Shown here: in pieces, positions 14,234 to 25,700 of the stretch
Position numbering within the stretch: the first letter of the stretch is position 1
How the letters are laid out: every line of letters starts with the position of its first letter
DNA from: Enoplolaimus lenunculus
Taxonomy: Eukaryota > Nematoda > Enoplea > Enoplida > Thoracostomopsidae
Assembly: GCA_030248215.1 (NCBI GenBank)
Contig: JASANG010003295.1
Location: 20,001-84,000 of the forward strand
Direction: 5' to 3'
Length of the DNA: 64,000 nucleotides
Made by a program: the position numbers and the translations under genes
Notes under the pieces: generated by a model
Database searches by the model: none
What the model was told of the DNA's origin: nothing
The model's input: only the letters and a program-made list of their open reading frames with translations

Positions 14234-16540
14234 GTAAGTTTCAAAAACCATTTTCTATAGACGAGCATTTATTAATACGTATCTTAGTTTTATCTATCTG
14301 TAGTACATTATTTAACCGGTTAACAGCTATTTGCGTACAGTTTTGTGGTTAATTCCTTATTATAAAAGACGCAAATCATTAAGCATTTTAGCAAATCAAT
14401 TCGTATACATACTTACGTATATTATATTAGTGATATCACAAAGTCTGATTTCTATTCATGAGTTTTGCAATCATATTGTTACAAAATTATCACATTTAGA
14501 TTTTATATTTTTTTACGTTTATTTTTCAGCTGTGGACGGCCTTAAATGTCGCACTTGTATGGGTTATGATCCGGACGACTGTATGCGTGGGGAAGTCACA
14601 TGCGAGGAAGGCTTGTCCTGTTTTCGACTGTTCGATCCAAGTTAGTTGTGCTGTTACACACTTATATAAATATATATTGTTCAAAAATATGAAAATAAGT
14701 AATATTATCAAAACCTCAGAATAAAAATTGAAGCTAATACTAGGGTGATTAGCGATTTGGGCAGTCAGATCATCGCGAGATGTAAACATTTCAGTAAGAA
14801 AAAGCCTGATGCGAAAGTTAGCTACACTAGGTAAAAGTGCCCCTAGAAAGGTCAGATTGTGATATGTTTCGCTTGAAGCATGTAAAAGAGTTTAAACAAG
14901 GGTTAGTTAGACCATAGATCAGTAGGTAATGTTTGTAATAGCTCCATAACTTCTATGAAAATAGTTGTCATCTATGCCTTTGACGGCTGTCTTTCCCTAT
15001 CAGCTTAATTTTAGCGTTTGTTGGTTTTTTCAATGTTCAGTTTATAAGTGATGTAATCTAGCATTCTTCATTGGAAGAGGATATTTTTGGAGTTGTAAAA
15101 TATTATGTTTCTAAAACTTGATTAGTAAATATTTCAATATTGCAAGATTACAAATAGCATCTATTGATTATCGAATGAAAAATGTCACGCATACGTGCTC
15201 GACTATTTTAGCTATCTTTACCATGACAATTTGATGATGTGAAGTCGAGAAACTTTTCCAAATTGTGTTCTGTGCCGTGACATATTTAAGCTATTCATCT
15301 AGAAAATACAATTCAAACGTTGCTAAATATTTCAAAGAACATGTTCTGCTGGCGCTCAATTGAGATAACTTTTAAAAAGTAACAGACTGTTATACGAAAG
15401 GCATGTTGAGAGTTGTACTTTAGAACGCCTTGAAAACCCATAGTGTCAATTTATAGCTTAACAGACGAAAGTTCGTTGGGCCCATATGTTTCTTGTTTCA
15501 CTGACCGCAAGCGTGTTAACACTGAAAGACAGCCGTCAAAGACATAGATGACAACTATTTTCATAGAAGTTATGGAGCTAATATTATAAACATTACCTAC
15601 TGATCTATGGTCTAACTAACCCTTGTTTAAACTCTTTTACATGCTTCAAGCGAAACATATCACAATCTGACCCTTCTAGGGGCACTTTTACCTAGTTTAT
15701 TTCTTTTACATGGGATGCGGTGAGGTTGTATGCTAAGACTACTCCTAAGCGTACGCCTAAGCCTAAACAAAATATAAGTCTAAAGCGTACACGTGCTCCA
15801 TTGCAATCCACCAAAAAGCAGCCTGTTCTAAGCTATAATGCATGGGAGGTTATTACAAAATATTACTGTCTTAGTTAGCAATTTCAGTAGAACAAACATC
15901 GCAGGGAGACGTAATCTATTGTACGGTGTCATTAGCATCACACAATAATATCGACTAGCTATGGTAATTATATACTGTAATACAATTTTTTTGAAAAATT
16001 ACAAAAATCAAACTTTTAATAACAACTTAAATGAGACGTTTAGCTGTCCAATTTGTGTATGGTATCGAAGCGGCTAATTAGGATATTCTATGCCTAAGTT
16101 ACCTCATTCCAGCTCTGCTTTCCTGCAGAGAACATACTGCAAAACTTTCAAAAAGCGTGCATTCTCGATGCTTGAAACATATATTGTAAACACTAGCGTG
16201 TTTCAATGATAGGCATCAATAAAAGGGAAACTATATTATCAATTTATATAATTCAAATAAACAGCAGAATTTATGTATGTTCATACATTATGATACCACT
16301 TATAGCGTTTGTGCCATTTTAGATTTAAAAGTCCATGCAAAAGGCTGTTGGAGACCGCCTGCCGAAGGAGATAAAATAGGCAACATGGATACGAATGTAT
16401 TAGTAAACAACGAAAAGTTGATAGGGGATGCGACGTTTTGTGACACAGATTTTTGCAATTCCTCATGGCTTGTGTCTGCAGTGTCTAAACATGTTTTCGC
16501 TATGGTGCTGTTTGGATGGATTATCAGCTACCGTCTTTGA
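14179..16540 (+). CDS. Ly6/uPAR-domain GPI-anchored protein, complete 3-exon gene
   Basis: This is a small secreted, membrane-tethered three-finger protein of 127 residues from exons 14179-14233, 14530-14640 and 16323-16540. Phases agree (T|CT and A|AT codons) and all introns are GT-AG. Residues 1-18 (MKGVILLFVLF...WEA) form a signal peptide encoded alone by exon 1. The domain starts LKCRTCMGYDPDDC and contains eight cysteines, ending FCDTDFCNSS, the usual C-x4-5-CN end of Ly6 domains with a single Cys where CC is commoner. The last 20 or so residues are hydrophobic (FAMVLFGWIISYRL), as for GPI transfer, with a likely omega site around NSS. Family members modulate ion channels and receptors; which partner applies here cannot be told. 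A transposon of 873 bp sits in intron 2. The gene converges on KCC. Confidence 0.9.
14530..14640 (+). CDS. Ly6 gene exon 2 (first half of domain)
   Basis: Acceptor tatttttcag, donor A|gttagt. Encodes SVDGLKCRTCMGYDPDDC, VTCEEGLSCF and RLFDP, holding five of the eight domain cysteines. Confidence 0.92.
14825..15697. mobile_element. 873-bp TA-flanked element with long TIRs, in Ly6 intron 2
   Basis: Arms 14825-14998 and 15524-15697 are inverted, about 174 bp each and near-identical, starting CACTAGGTAAAAGTGCCCCTAG. TA stands on both sides (14823-14824, 15698-15699), as for Tc1/mariner/pogo-type insertion. The 525-bp middle shows no transposase. A non-autonomous element of recent-looking age is inferred from arm identity. 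Confidence 0.8.
16323..16540 (+). CDS. Ly6 gene exon 3 (second half, GPI signal, stop)
   Basis: Acceptor ccattttag. Encodes NLKVHAKGCWRPPAEG, a loop with VNNEKLIGDATFCDTDFCN, then the C-terminal hydrophobic segment. The stop is TGA at 16538-16540. No clear AATAAA was seen close downstream. Confidence 0.9.
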
Positions 16541-18783
16541 TCTAAAGACTTTTATAGTTGTCAGTCATTCACGGGCTCATTGCTAGCGTTAAAATTTCGA
16601 AAAGCATTTTTGTGTTAGGTTTTAACCTACTCCCCGCTTGTTACGTCCCTGGTTATAGACTAGAGCTGTGTATATTGTGTCTGCTTGCAATAGTTATGAG
16701 GATTAAAATATTTTTGCGCTAGGGATCGTAGCCTCAGCTGTATGTAGCACCTATCACAAATTAATATGCGGTTTTGGAGGAACCCAACTGTGGCACTACG
16801 TGACCTATCACGAATTTGTAACAGGAGGGCTTAAATTACATATTTCGAGAATACGAACAAGCTAACATTCAGTTACCACAAGTTCCAATTGTTGGATACA
16901 ACCTTGAACAGTCTGTGGCCATGTCGCTTTTGCCGGGACGAGATCTGGATTTCTGTTTACTATGTTAGTTTCAGTTCTAATGTTTTAGATGCTGCAGCTG
17001 CGACCACCAACGACAACTTGTCTATTCATAATTTGCACTGGCGTATATTATATAATTTTGGTATTTATTGACATATTTTACATTTTATGTTTTGGACATT
17101 TTTGTAGTTTATGTGCTTGCTTATGATTACATGATGTTGTTTTGAACAAAACTTATTGTGCTATTTTACGCCGGGCGGAAACAATAACTGTTTTTCGGTC
17201 TAAACTAAGGTTTGTCTTCCACAATTTTTTACAATACTATGACGCATTTATTGCTCAAGTTTCAGTTGCAAATGTTCGAAGTTTGTCTGTTTTGAATCCG
17301 TTTGCTAACTGATAAAAATACTGTATCCAGTTGAAAACTGAATTAGTGTTTGTGGCTTCCGAAAAAACTAGATTTTTGAATATTAGCGGGAATCTTTATA
17401 TTACGCAGTATAAATAGTTTGGCCTCTGTAGTCGTTCTCATTCATGCATAATCAATTTTTATTTAGTAGTTTGTGTTGTTTTATGTGCTTTTTTGCTGTA
17501 GATGTAGATGTTTCATTGTACTGCTTTTGGTGTTTGTCGTGTGTGCTGTTTGTGTTTATTATTTTGTTATAGCTATCATTGACTGTACGTTGGTCGCCGA
17601 TGTATTTGGACTGCTAAAATCGATATTTAAGTATGAATATGTAAATGAAATGAAACGAACCTTAAGTTAATTTTAAGAAAGTGTTTTGAACGGTTTGGGT
17701 TTCGAAAAAAACTTGAAATAGCGTTTTAGGTTTCGACACGATTCCCAGGTACACTACAATTAGGACTTGTATTCTGAGTCAAAAATATGCTCTGTGTTGT
17801 ATTGTATATACATAGGAAAACATGTCTTTTTAGAACGGCAGCATTATAATGGTCTATCTTGTTATTAGTAAATTGTTAGTTTCTATGACTGCATGAAATT
17901 GAGCGTTTTGGTCCCGAATCTCAGTCACCTTTTTTGTTTGAAAGCCAATTATCCTGGGGTGTTACCCTCGCATTGGGGTTTTAAAATTTTAAGCCATTTA
18001 TTACCTACAGGCTAATTTGCATAATTAATTAAACCTAAATTAGGACTTTCTACAATTTCACTAATTATTACAGTTAGAAGCAATCTAATGTCAGCAATAA
18101 TGGATTTTCGGGTGCGGAATCAATAAATGGTCTACAAACGTTTAAAACGGATTATCGAATAGTTAACTAAGAGCTAATTTGCATTTGCTTAACTGACGAG
18201 ACAAAATTTGCATATTACCTTGATTCCTTACGTGTATTCAAGCTTTGCTCAATAAATGTCCCACTGCGACTGGTATCTATATATGGATTTAGATTTTTAG
18301 GAAATGGAAGCTTCACTCAAGCGCAATGGCTGTTATTAGCATAAATGGCACCGGATATGAAAAATATCCAGATATGTTTCCGACAAGAAATATGTATCCG
18401 GATATCCGCAAACTATTATGTAAATTTTTTAAGTTTTCGACGACGAAGAAATTGTCTGGCCATAAACTGAGTGGTGATGCTAAACGCCTCCAACTCCAGT
18501 CGCCATGATCTGAACCATATTACCTAGAAATTGGATTTAGGATGAAATAAAAAATCTTATGAAGTCTTCATAGAGAAATCTTTAATTACTGTGTATTTAA
18601 AGCTTTAGAAAGCCCGGTGACTATTTGCTTGCATCAACTGTTTCGGTTGAAAAATTAATATCTTCCGAACCTTTATATCCGTTTCTGTTAACTTCCCCTG
18701 AGAGCAGTAAATCGCTCTGCAACTATTTAACACAAAACATTTACTAAAAGAAGTGTGGCTGACTAGGCAAATTGCACAAAAAG
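16541..18783. other. Spacer between converging Ly6 and KCC genes
   Basis: Low-complexity, mostly single-looking sequence, with a short CCGGATAT-type remnant near 18345-18410. No exon or RNA gene was recognised. Confidence 0.55.
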
Positions 18784-18953
18784 ATCACATTGTGATATTT
18801 ACGCAAACGAGCGTTGAAACATGACATCACATTGTGATATTTTACGAAAAAAAGCGTTGAAACATGACATCACATTGTGATATTTTACGAAAACGAGCGT
18901 TGAAACCCATAACATCACATTGTGATTTACGAAAACGAGCGTTGGCACATGAC
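18784..18953. repeat. Four-copy minisatellite with an ATCACATTGTGAT dyad
   Basis: Copies start at 18784, 18826, 18869 and 18914 (42-45 bp period). Each has the imperfect palindrome ATCACATTGTGAT followed by TTACGAAAACGAGCGTTG. It lies about 230 bp past the KCC stop, in the spacer between the converging genes, so it may fall in KCC 3'-UTR. Confidence 0.85.
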
Positions 18954-19186
18954 GTCAGTGTTAGATAAATCTCTAAATATCCTCTAAATACAAAAGTTTA
19001 CAGTCATAAAACAAAAAGATAAACTATCAAATTATTCCAAAGTGTGATCATTGCTGTCTAATGCTTTTTGTGACCCATGCAGTTCCCAAAATAATGTCTG
19101 ACCGGTAAATACACGTAACTCACATGTGCCAAAGTAAACAGTAAAACACGAAGAAATAAAAATACTAAAATAATATATTCACAAAT

Positions 19187-19790
19187 TCAAGAATAAATCG
19201 TTATTACCTCTTTGCCAGTTCCGCGCACAAACAGCACCCGCTCGAGTCCTTCAGCCAATGTCTCAACGTACTCTAAATAATTCAAAAATCCTTCAATCGA
19301 ACGTGGCGGCCGTGGCAAATTGAGCACAACCATCCGGGCATCTTGTGATTTCGACCGAATCACACCGTTCAAACTAACCGCAGTATGCATTTTCTTCACT
19401 GCAGCTACATTCGCAGCGGAATCTGCTCCGAACCGGCGGCGTAACTCGCTAGTAATTTCAGTATCTTGCAGCCCTTGTGTTTGTTTATTTAATTCGGTAC
19501 GTAATGTTTGTGGCGTAAACGTATACTGGTTATCGAGATTGTCTTCACGGGCTGCGGACGATGAAACTGGAAGAAGCGACACAACAACAGCTGGTTTGTT
19601 TGCCCCAGACTGTTTGATGCCAGCTCGATACGACGGTGAAAGAAACGACTTTAACGGTAACAATTTTGGAGGCGACTGCTGTTGTGGCGTTGGCTGCGTT
19701 GCGGTCTTGTTGACAATTGGTACAGATCTTGAACCGCCTGTTGCGGCCGTTATCAAAGGCTCTTCGCCGCCTTCATCAGAATCCGGTGTT
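19187..19790 (-). CDS. kcc: KCC exon 20 (C-terminus and stop)
   Basis: About 140 poorly conserved residues rich in Pro, Ser and Gln come first. Then [17 protein letters not shown], with the Thr of MHTAV equivalent to KCC3 Thr1048, then [11 protein letters not shown] and the terminal [20 protein letters not shown]. The acceptor is ttatttcag at 19791. The stop is at 19187-19189. Confidence 0.95.
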
Positions 19791-22700
19791 CTGAAATAAT
19801 TTTAAACAGGGTGTGCAAATTGTTTAGAGTTTTCAAAAATTTGGTCCATGTCAAGTATAGGGACCTACCCACTAGGTGACAGGACAACTGGGGGACTTAG
19901 AGACTGCGAAGCGTAGGCTTGGGCTTACATTTAGACTTAAGTTTAGGTTTATGTTTAGCACACACACTTTATAGTTAACAGTTAACAGGAGTCAAATCTT
20001 TCACAGACCCTTTATTACCAAGAGTTAAATTTAGCATAATAATCGATCCTACCTCTTGAAACCACGTACGAAAGATTATAACTTCGAACGTACAAACACT
20101 ACTCGTTGAAACATACTAAAAATACCATTCTTTGCATAGTAGATATTTATCCAAAGGAATCCCAAACGTTCCAAACACACCCTCCAACAAAACCACTTTA
20201 ACCCAGGGCTTAGATCAGCCTTTCCCAAAACCTAAGCCTAAGCTTGTGCTTGTGGGATTGAACACTACATGAACCAATATGCTTACATAACAATTTCACA
20301 TCCAGAAAACTGCGGAGTGGTACTAGTGGGCGAAATTGCCGGGGTTCCCGGTTGCTTTAAGTTTGACGGCGTTTTTGGCGATTCATTACTCGTCTTGGCT
20401 GTTGCAGCTGCAGTTGTTGTTACTGTCGTTGTAGATATCAGATCGTTTTCGGGTACTGGTGTTGTAGTAAATTTATGAGATGGCACAGCAGTTGTCGAAG
20501 CTGTTTGGTTTGACTTATTTGTTTTGATTTCACTTGCCTTAAAAATATAATTTAACATTCAAATTAATGGTTAACTTATGCTTGGCAAGCGGTCGGCACA
20601 AAATTGTGAATTCGTCGCTCACATTACAGCAAAAACTTGTCTTGGCAACCAATTGCGTGGTACATATTATGATAAACACGAGGTGAATCAATTTTGAAGA
20701 GATATATTTTACCTTAATCAAAAATTTAAAGTTGGCTTCTATGTTAACAGAAGTGTGAACCGCAAAACTCGCTACCAAAACTATAATTTTTAATCGCAAA
20801 CAACACTTTGTTTACTCCCAGGGATGGGAATTTCAATGGTTGGGTTGAGACTGAGACTGCGATTGAGACTATGTGCTTAAGACGAAGAATTGGGACATTT
20901 TTGAGAGTCTCACAAATTTTTTGAACACCGAAAATTTCTAGAAAGTTGGTCGTTCAAAAATGGCTTCAAAAACTTAACACAGGCGCGTTTTTGCTTTGTG
21001 TGATTGCGCACACCCGATGCTCTTGAGACGGTTACGCGGACGCACCAGTCGAAAAGTTGTTGTGCACAACAATCTAGAATCGTCCCACCGTGAATTACGT
21101 TTATTGCTAGCCTACGCCGTTTACATATACATATACGACCGGCACCTGCCTACTAGCACAGTCAATTTTAACGAACTTATATGTGAATTTTCCAATCAGA
21201 GAGTCAAAAATTTAAACTTCTAATCATTGATTGCGTGTGTGATTCAGAAGTTAATTAATTTTATTGTTATACTTAACTAAATTGGCGAGTAGTACGCACA
21301 TCAGATGTATTGTCTTGTCAATGCGTAACCTTTCCACTTGGTGAGCCTCGACTGCGGCAATTAAATGGGCATTTGGGTCCAAATTTTAAATATAATATGT
21401 AGTACATACGCCATGTTCGGATCCCAGGAATTTTCGAGATTTGAGACTGAGATCGTGACTGCGATCCCTGTTTATTCCAAAAACTGCGTTCAAGAGAAGT
21501 ATTATAACCACTTTTAAATCTGAACTCGAGTACGTAACACCGCCAGGTTCAAACTGTGACTCTACTACACAATTTAGCTTTATTCAAATCTATTTATCTT
21601 TCAAAAAATTTCGGCAATTTTCGTACCTTATCACCTTCTACAGTGCCTCTAGCCACTATCCCAGTAGCAGCTTGTGGTATTCCGCCCGTTGTCGCTGGTG
21701 CTGACGACTGCAATCCTTTCAGTAGTTGACTTCGTTCCTGCATTATCATTGTTTTCTGGTACGTATACGCGGATATAGAACTATCGCTTAATTCTACAAT
21801 TTCAACCGTAGCGTCTATACGTAATTGATAGCACCATGCTTCTAAATCGCGTTTCATTTGAACGTTGTTATCAGCGAGTTGTGCAACTGCATACACGCGT
21901 AATTTGCACTGTCGCCACACCTACAGCACATAAAAATAACGTTAAAAGATTCGTCTGTAAATTTGGAAGTAGCCAATACTGAATTTCAAACCTTTGGGCG
22001 CTTGTTCCATTTGATTTAGCCAACTTGTCAGTAAAACCTGTTAAATGGTCATAGGTGTTACACACATTTGAGAATACGGGTCCTTCAACTAATCATCTTC
22101 AATTATTCTTTAGCTCTGAGAAAACTAAGGAAAGTAAACACAAAACAGTAAATCACACTTTTGGACAAGATGATGCAATTGGGTAGTTTCTGTGTTGCGA
22201 AAATAAATACTGAGCGCACATTGCAATTTGCCCGCAGCCAGTTCATTATATAGTGGAAGGGATAAAATAAATACGGAGGCTGCTTTAATTTTCGCATGTT
22301 TATTAAATTCAAAACGATAAGTTGTTGCCCTGCTTATAAAAATATTGTTTTCTACGCAGCTGGCAACTATCGGTCGAAACTTTAAAGGTAGGGCAGAATT
22401 ACACTAAAACGCAACGCTCGTTGGTACTATTGCACCACCCACAAATGAGTTAGGTACGTATTAATTTACTACACGTTCATTTTACCACAACATTTAGTTT
22501 GTTAACAATAAATTGAAAATACAAACGAACACTTACAATATTGCTCAAATTATATCAAATTTTTCTTTAGTCAACAAAAATAAGTTGCTATCGAAAAACC
22601 ATAAACCACGCTTGGCCCCAAGTTTTTCCTTTAGACCACAAACTTATTTAAAAATACAAGTTACTATAATTGATATAATTATCATAGAAATTCTATCCCA

Positions 22701-25700
22701 TTGAGTTAGACCAACCTTATGTTGGCGTAACAGGAACGGAATCAGCAACAACAGCCCTCCGTCATGCATAATCCACCAAACATCAATAACACCTGTCATA
22801 CGATCGCTGTTGCTTGGAAACATATCAATCCCTTTCGGCATTATCAGACAGCGTTCGCCTGCGGATGCCCTGAGAATTGTATCTGAAAGCGATTAATCCA
22901 TATTAAATTTATCAGCCTACTATGGTGCATGTAATATAGCAAAATATTATACCACCAACATCTTTCAACTGACTACCTTAGAATTACATAGCGGAATCGG
23001 TCAGAGAATGTGAGACACACTTCCAGCTCATACGGTTTCGCGGCGTATTTATATACGTATTTTATAGTACCAAACTTCCTAATTCAACAGCCAGTGTAGC
23101 GAAAAATTTGCATGACTATATGGTACTGCTTAACTTACCATAACCTGAGTTAGCGGATGAGTGCCCATTAATTTGTAGGTTCTTAAACTTGCACTCACTG
23201 CGACAACGTCCAAAATATCACAGTGTTCATGGCGATGAACCAAAAACCAAATTCCACCCCCCAACATACCTAAAAATCTAATGTATTCGACTTTCTTTTG
23301 TTCGTTTTGAACGCTTCCCTTCCAGTTATGCGGCCAGCTGAGCATAACCGTATTTGGCCTTAAACCACCGATGCCACTGGTTTGCATCAGTGTTGTGACA
23401 CTGTGCCATAAATGAGCACAAATCACGACATTCGAAAATCCACGCAACCGTTCTTCTTTCATTATTTGTTCGAGATTCTACGGCAATAAGAACACTACAG
23501 TTTTTCTAAAATGCTCTATAAACTTTTACACAAACATTTGATATTTCTGAAGAAATTGAAACCAGTAGTTCGTTTTTGCACACACACACACACACACAGC
23601 TCATATCATTTTGCAAGTTAAACGAAAGTAAGCAGCAAACAAAATTTCCAAACTGGTTACAGCTTAGTTTACAGACCTACTAACTTGGCGTTGAATTACA
23701 AGCACAAACCTCTCTCAACTGAATTACAAGCACAAACCTCTCTCTACTACACAAATGAAAAGCTGAAATTTCGCCAACTCGCACTCACTCAGTAACAATT
23801 TCACAAGTTTTCGACAATATCAGATAACGCCTGAGATTTTGGATTACAAACAAAACTGCCGCTCGATTGTAGAAACAGCTTACAATCCTAGTATGCATTC
23901 AAAATTTTAAATTTCGATCAAAAACAACTTCTTAAATTAACTCAGAATGCGCGAAACAGAGCCCATTCCACTTCTGTACCTGTTTAAATCGTCGGCACTT
24001 TTCGCGATCGTTTTCTTGCGCAAATTCGCCGTCCATCAAAGACACTACAATGGTAAGTCCTTGGCCTTTCTTTAACTGATTCGCCAATGACAACAGACGT
24101 CTGTGTTCCGCTTCCATTGTTGAACCGTTCGGCTTGACAAGAACCATTAATTGAGGCCTAAAAAGCTGACGTATTATGTAAAATTCCAGATTAACACTAG
24201 CCGTATCAATCACTAGATCCTCTGGCAATGCCGCCCAGCCTAACCTATTTCACATATAGTCCCACCGCTTAACAAAGAGACAACTACAGCATCTATGCTG
24301 TCGTAAAACGCTGCGCTCACAGCAACTGAATAAAAACTAAAATCATTATATTGTCAAAACTATTGAAACGTCGGAGAAAAAAAACCAAACTAACTCGCTG
24401 CAATACCATTTTAAACGCGTTTAAGTTATTTTCAAATTATTGCTCACCACCAAACAAGCAATGTATAATACGAAAGACCAAATTCGTGACCGGATAATCA
24501 AACAATACAACCACAAGCACCATCCACTTTACTAACTGCCAAAAGTCAAAATCAACCGTTATTGCAACTTTGCAAACCGTGCTACCTCCAATTTTTCGGA
24601 TGCGGATCAGTTTCTTTAATCCTTAACAAACTGTACTGCGCAGTCGATAACGCCAAGCCTCGAATTCCATCACCCCATTCTTTCTTTGCTCTTTAAAACA
24701 TAAAAAGTTCAAATTTTTTCTAGACAGATAAAAATATATGCATTTTTCGATAATTTTTCTGCTGCGTGTATATAACACCAAATTTACACCCAAGTCAAGA
24801 ATATTGGCTTGTCGACAACGGATCCAAATGGCTTGAAAGCTAGGTTTAGGCTTAGGTTTTACAATTATTCGGCTCATGTTTAGGCTTAGACTTAGTTTCG
24901 AGCTAGACAGCCTCCTTAGCTACTAGCTTACTTCACGGTTTTAAAATATTTTCAAATTTGCGTGAAATTTCAAGAATTTAACTAATACTAACTATGCTGC
25001 TTAAACACAAACACATACCGCACAGAAATGAAGTCAACACAGCAGCCTACCTATTAAAACGATAGGTAATTAAGTCTATACTAATGAAGCTAACACGCCC
25101 ACGATACGTAATTTGGCATTCTTGCATCAAAACGCCGTATATTTTGTGCTTAATGTTTTCTGGACACAATTAATGATACAACAGCCTTATTCCTAAACAA
25201 TTTAAAGTAAACGTTGGTGTGATCAACAGTGTAACGCGTTAGTGTCGCAAAATACTGCAACCACTTTAGCAACATAGCTAGTATTAAGAAAATGATTCTC
25301 AGGGTTGCGATATACTTTATTGTGCCGGACGCAGCCGCGTGCCGTAGGAAAAAATCTATTTAGAGAAATTTTTAACACAAAATTTTACGTTGCCACACAC
25401 AGGCGCCACAGCGGCATCCAGCGGCACCGAGGCGAGCATATCGCAACCCATACCCTCGTATTTCAACGTATTTGTACACCAGCGCGCAAATGACAATGAC
25501 AGTGATAGCGTAGTACCAGTGAGTTAGGAACATAATAACAAAACACAGTATAGCACCAATGATCGATAAGGTCCTGAAACAGCAAACAGTCAACGTATAT
25601 ATTATGCAATCACCAGTAAATCGTTACAAAACTCACCAGTGTTACCGCTTGTATGCTCAAAAAAAACCTTTCAGACACACCGGAACCAAACACCGTAATG

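Noticed and set aside
18784-18953. Regular repeats with palindromes resembling a CRISPR array
   Set aside because: Units abut with no unique spacers, periods vary, and the context is a eukaryotic gene spacer; a minisatellite fits.
24158-24160. Acceptor-like ttttag before the RPQLMVL segment of KCC
   Set aside because: The frame is open straight through, and the upstream part aligns in length with the family; using this site would need an extra exon I could not find.
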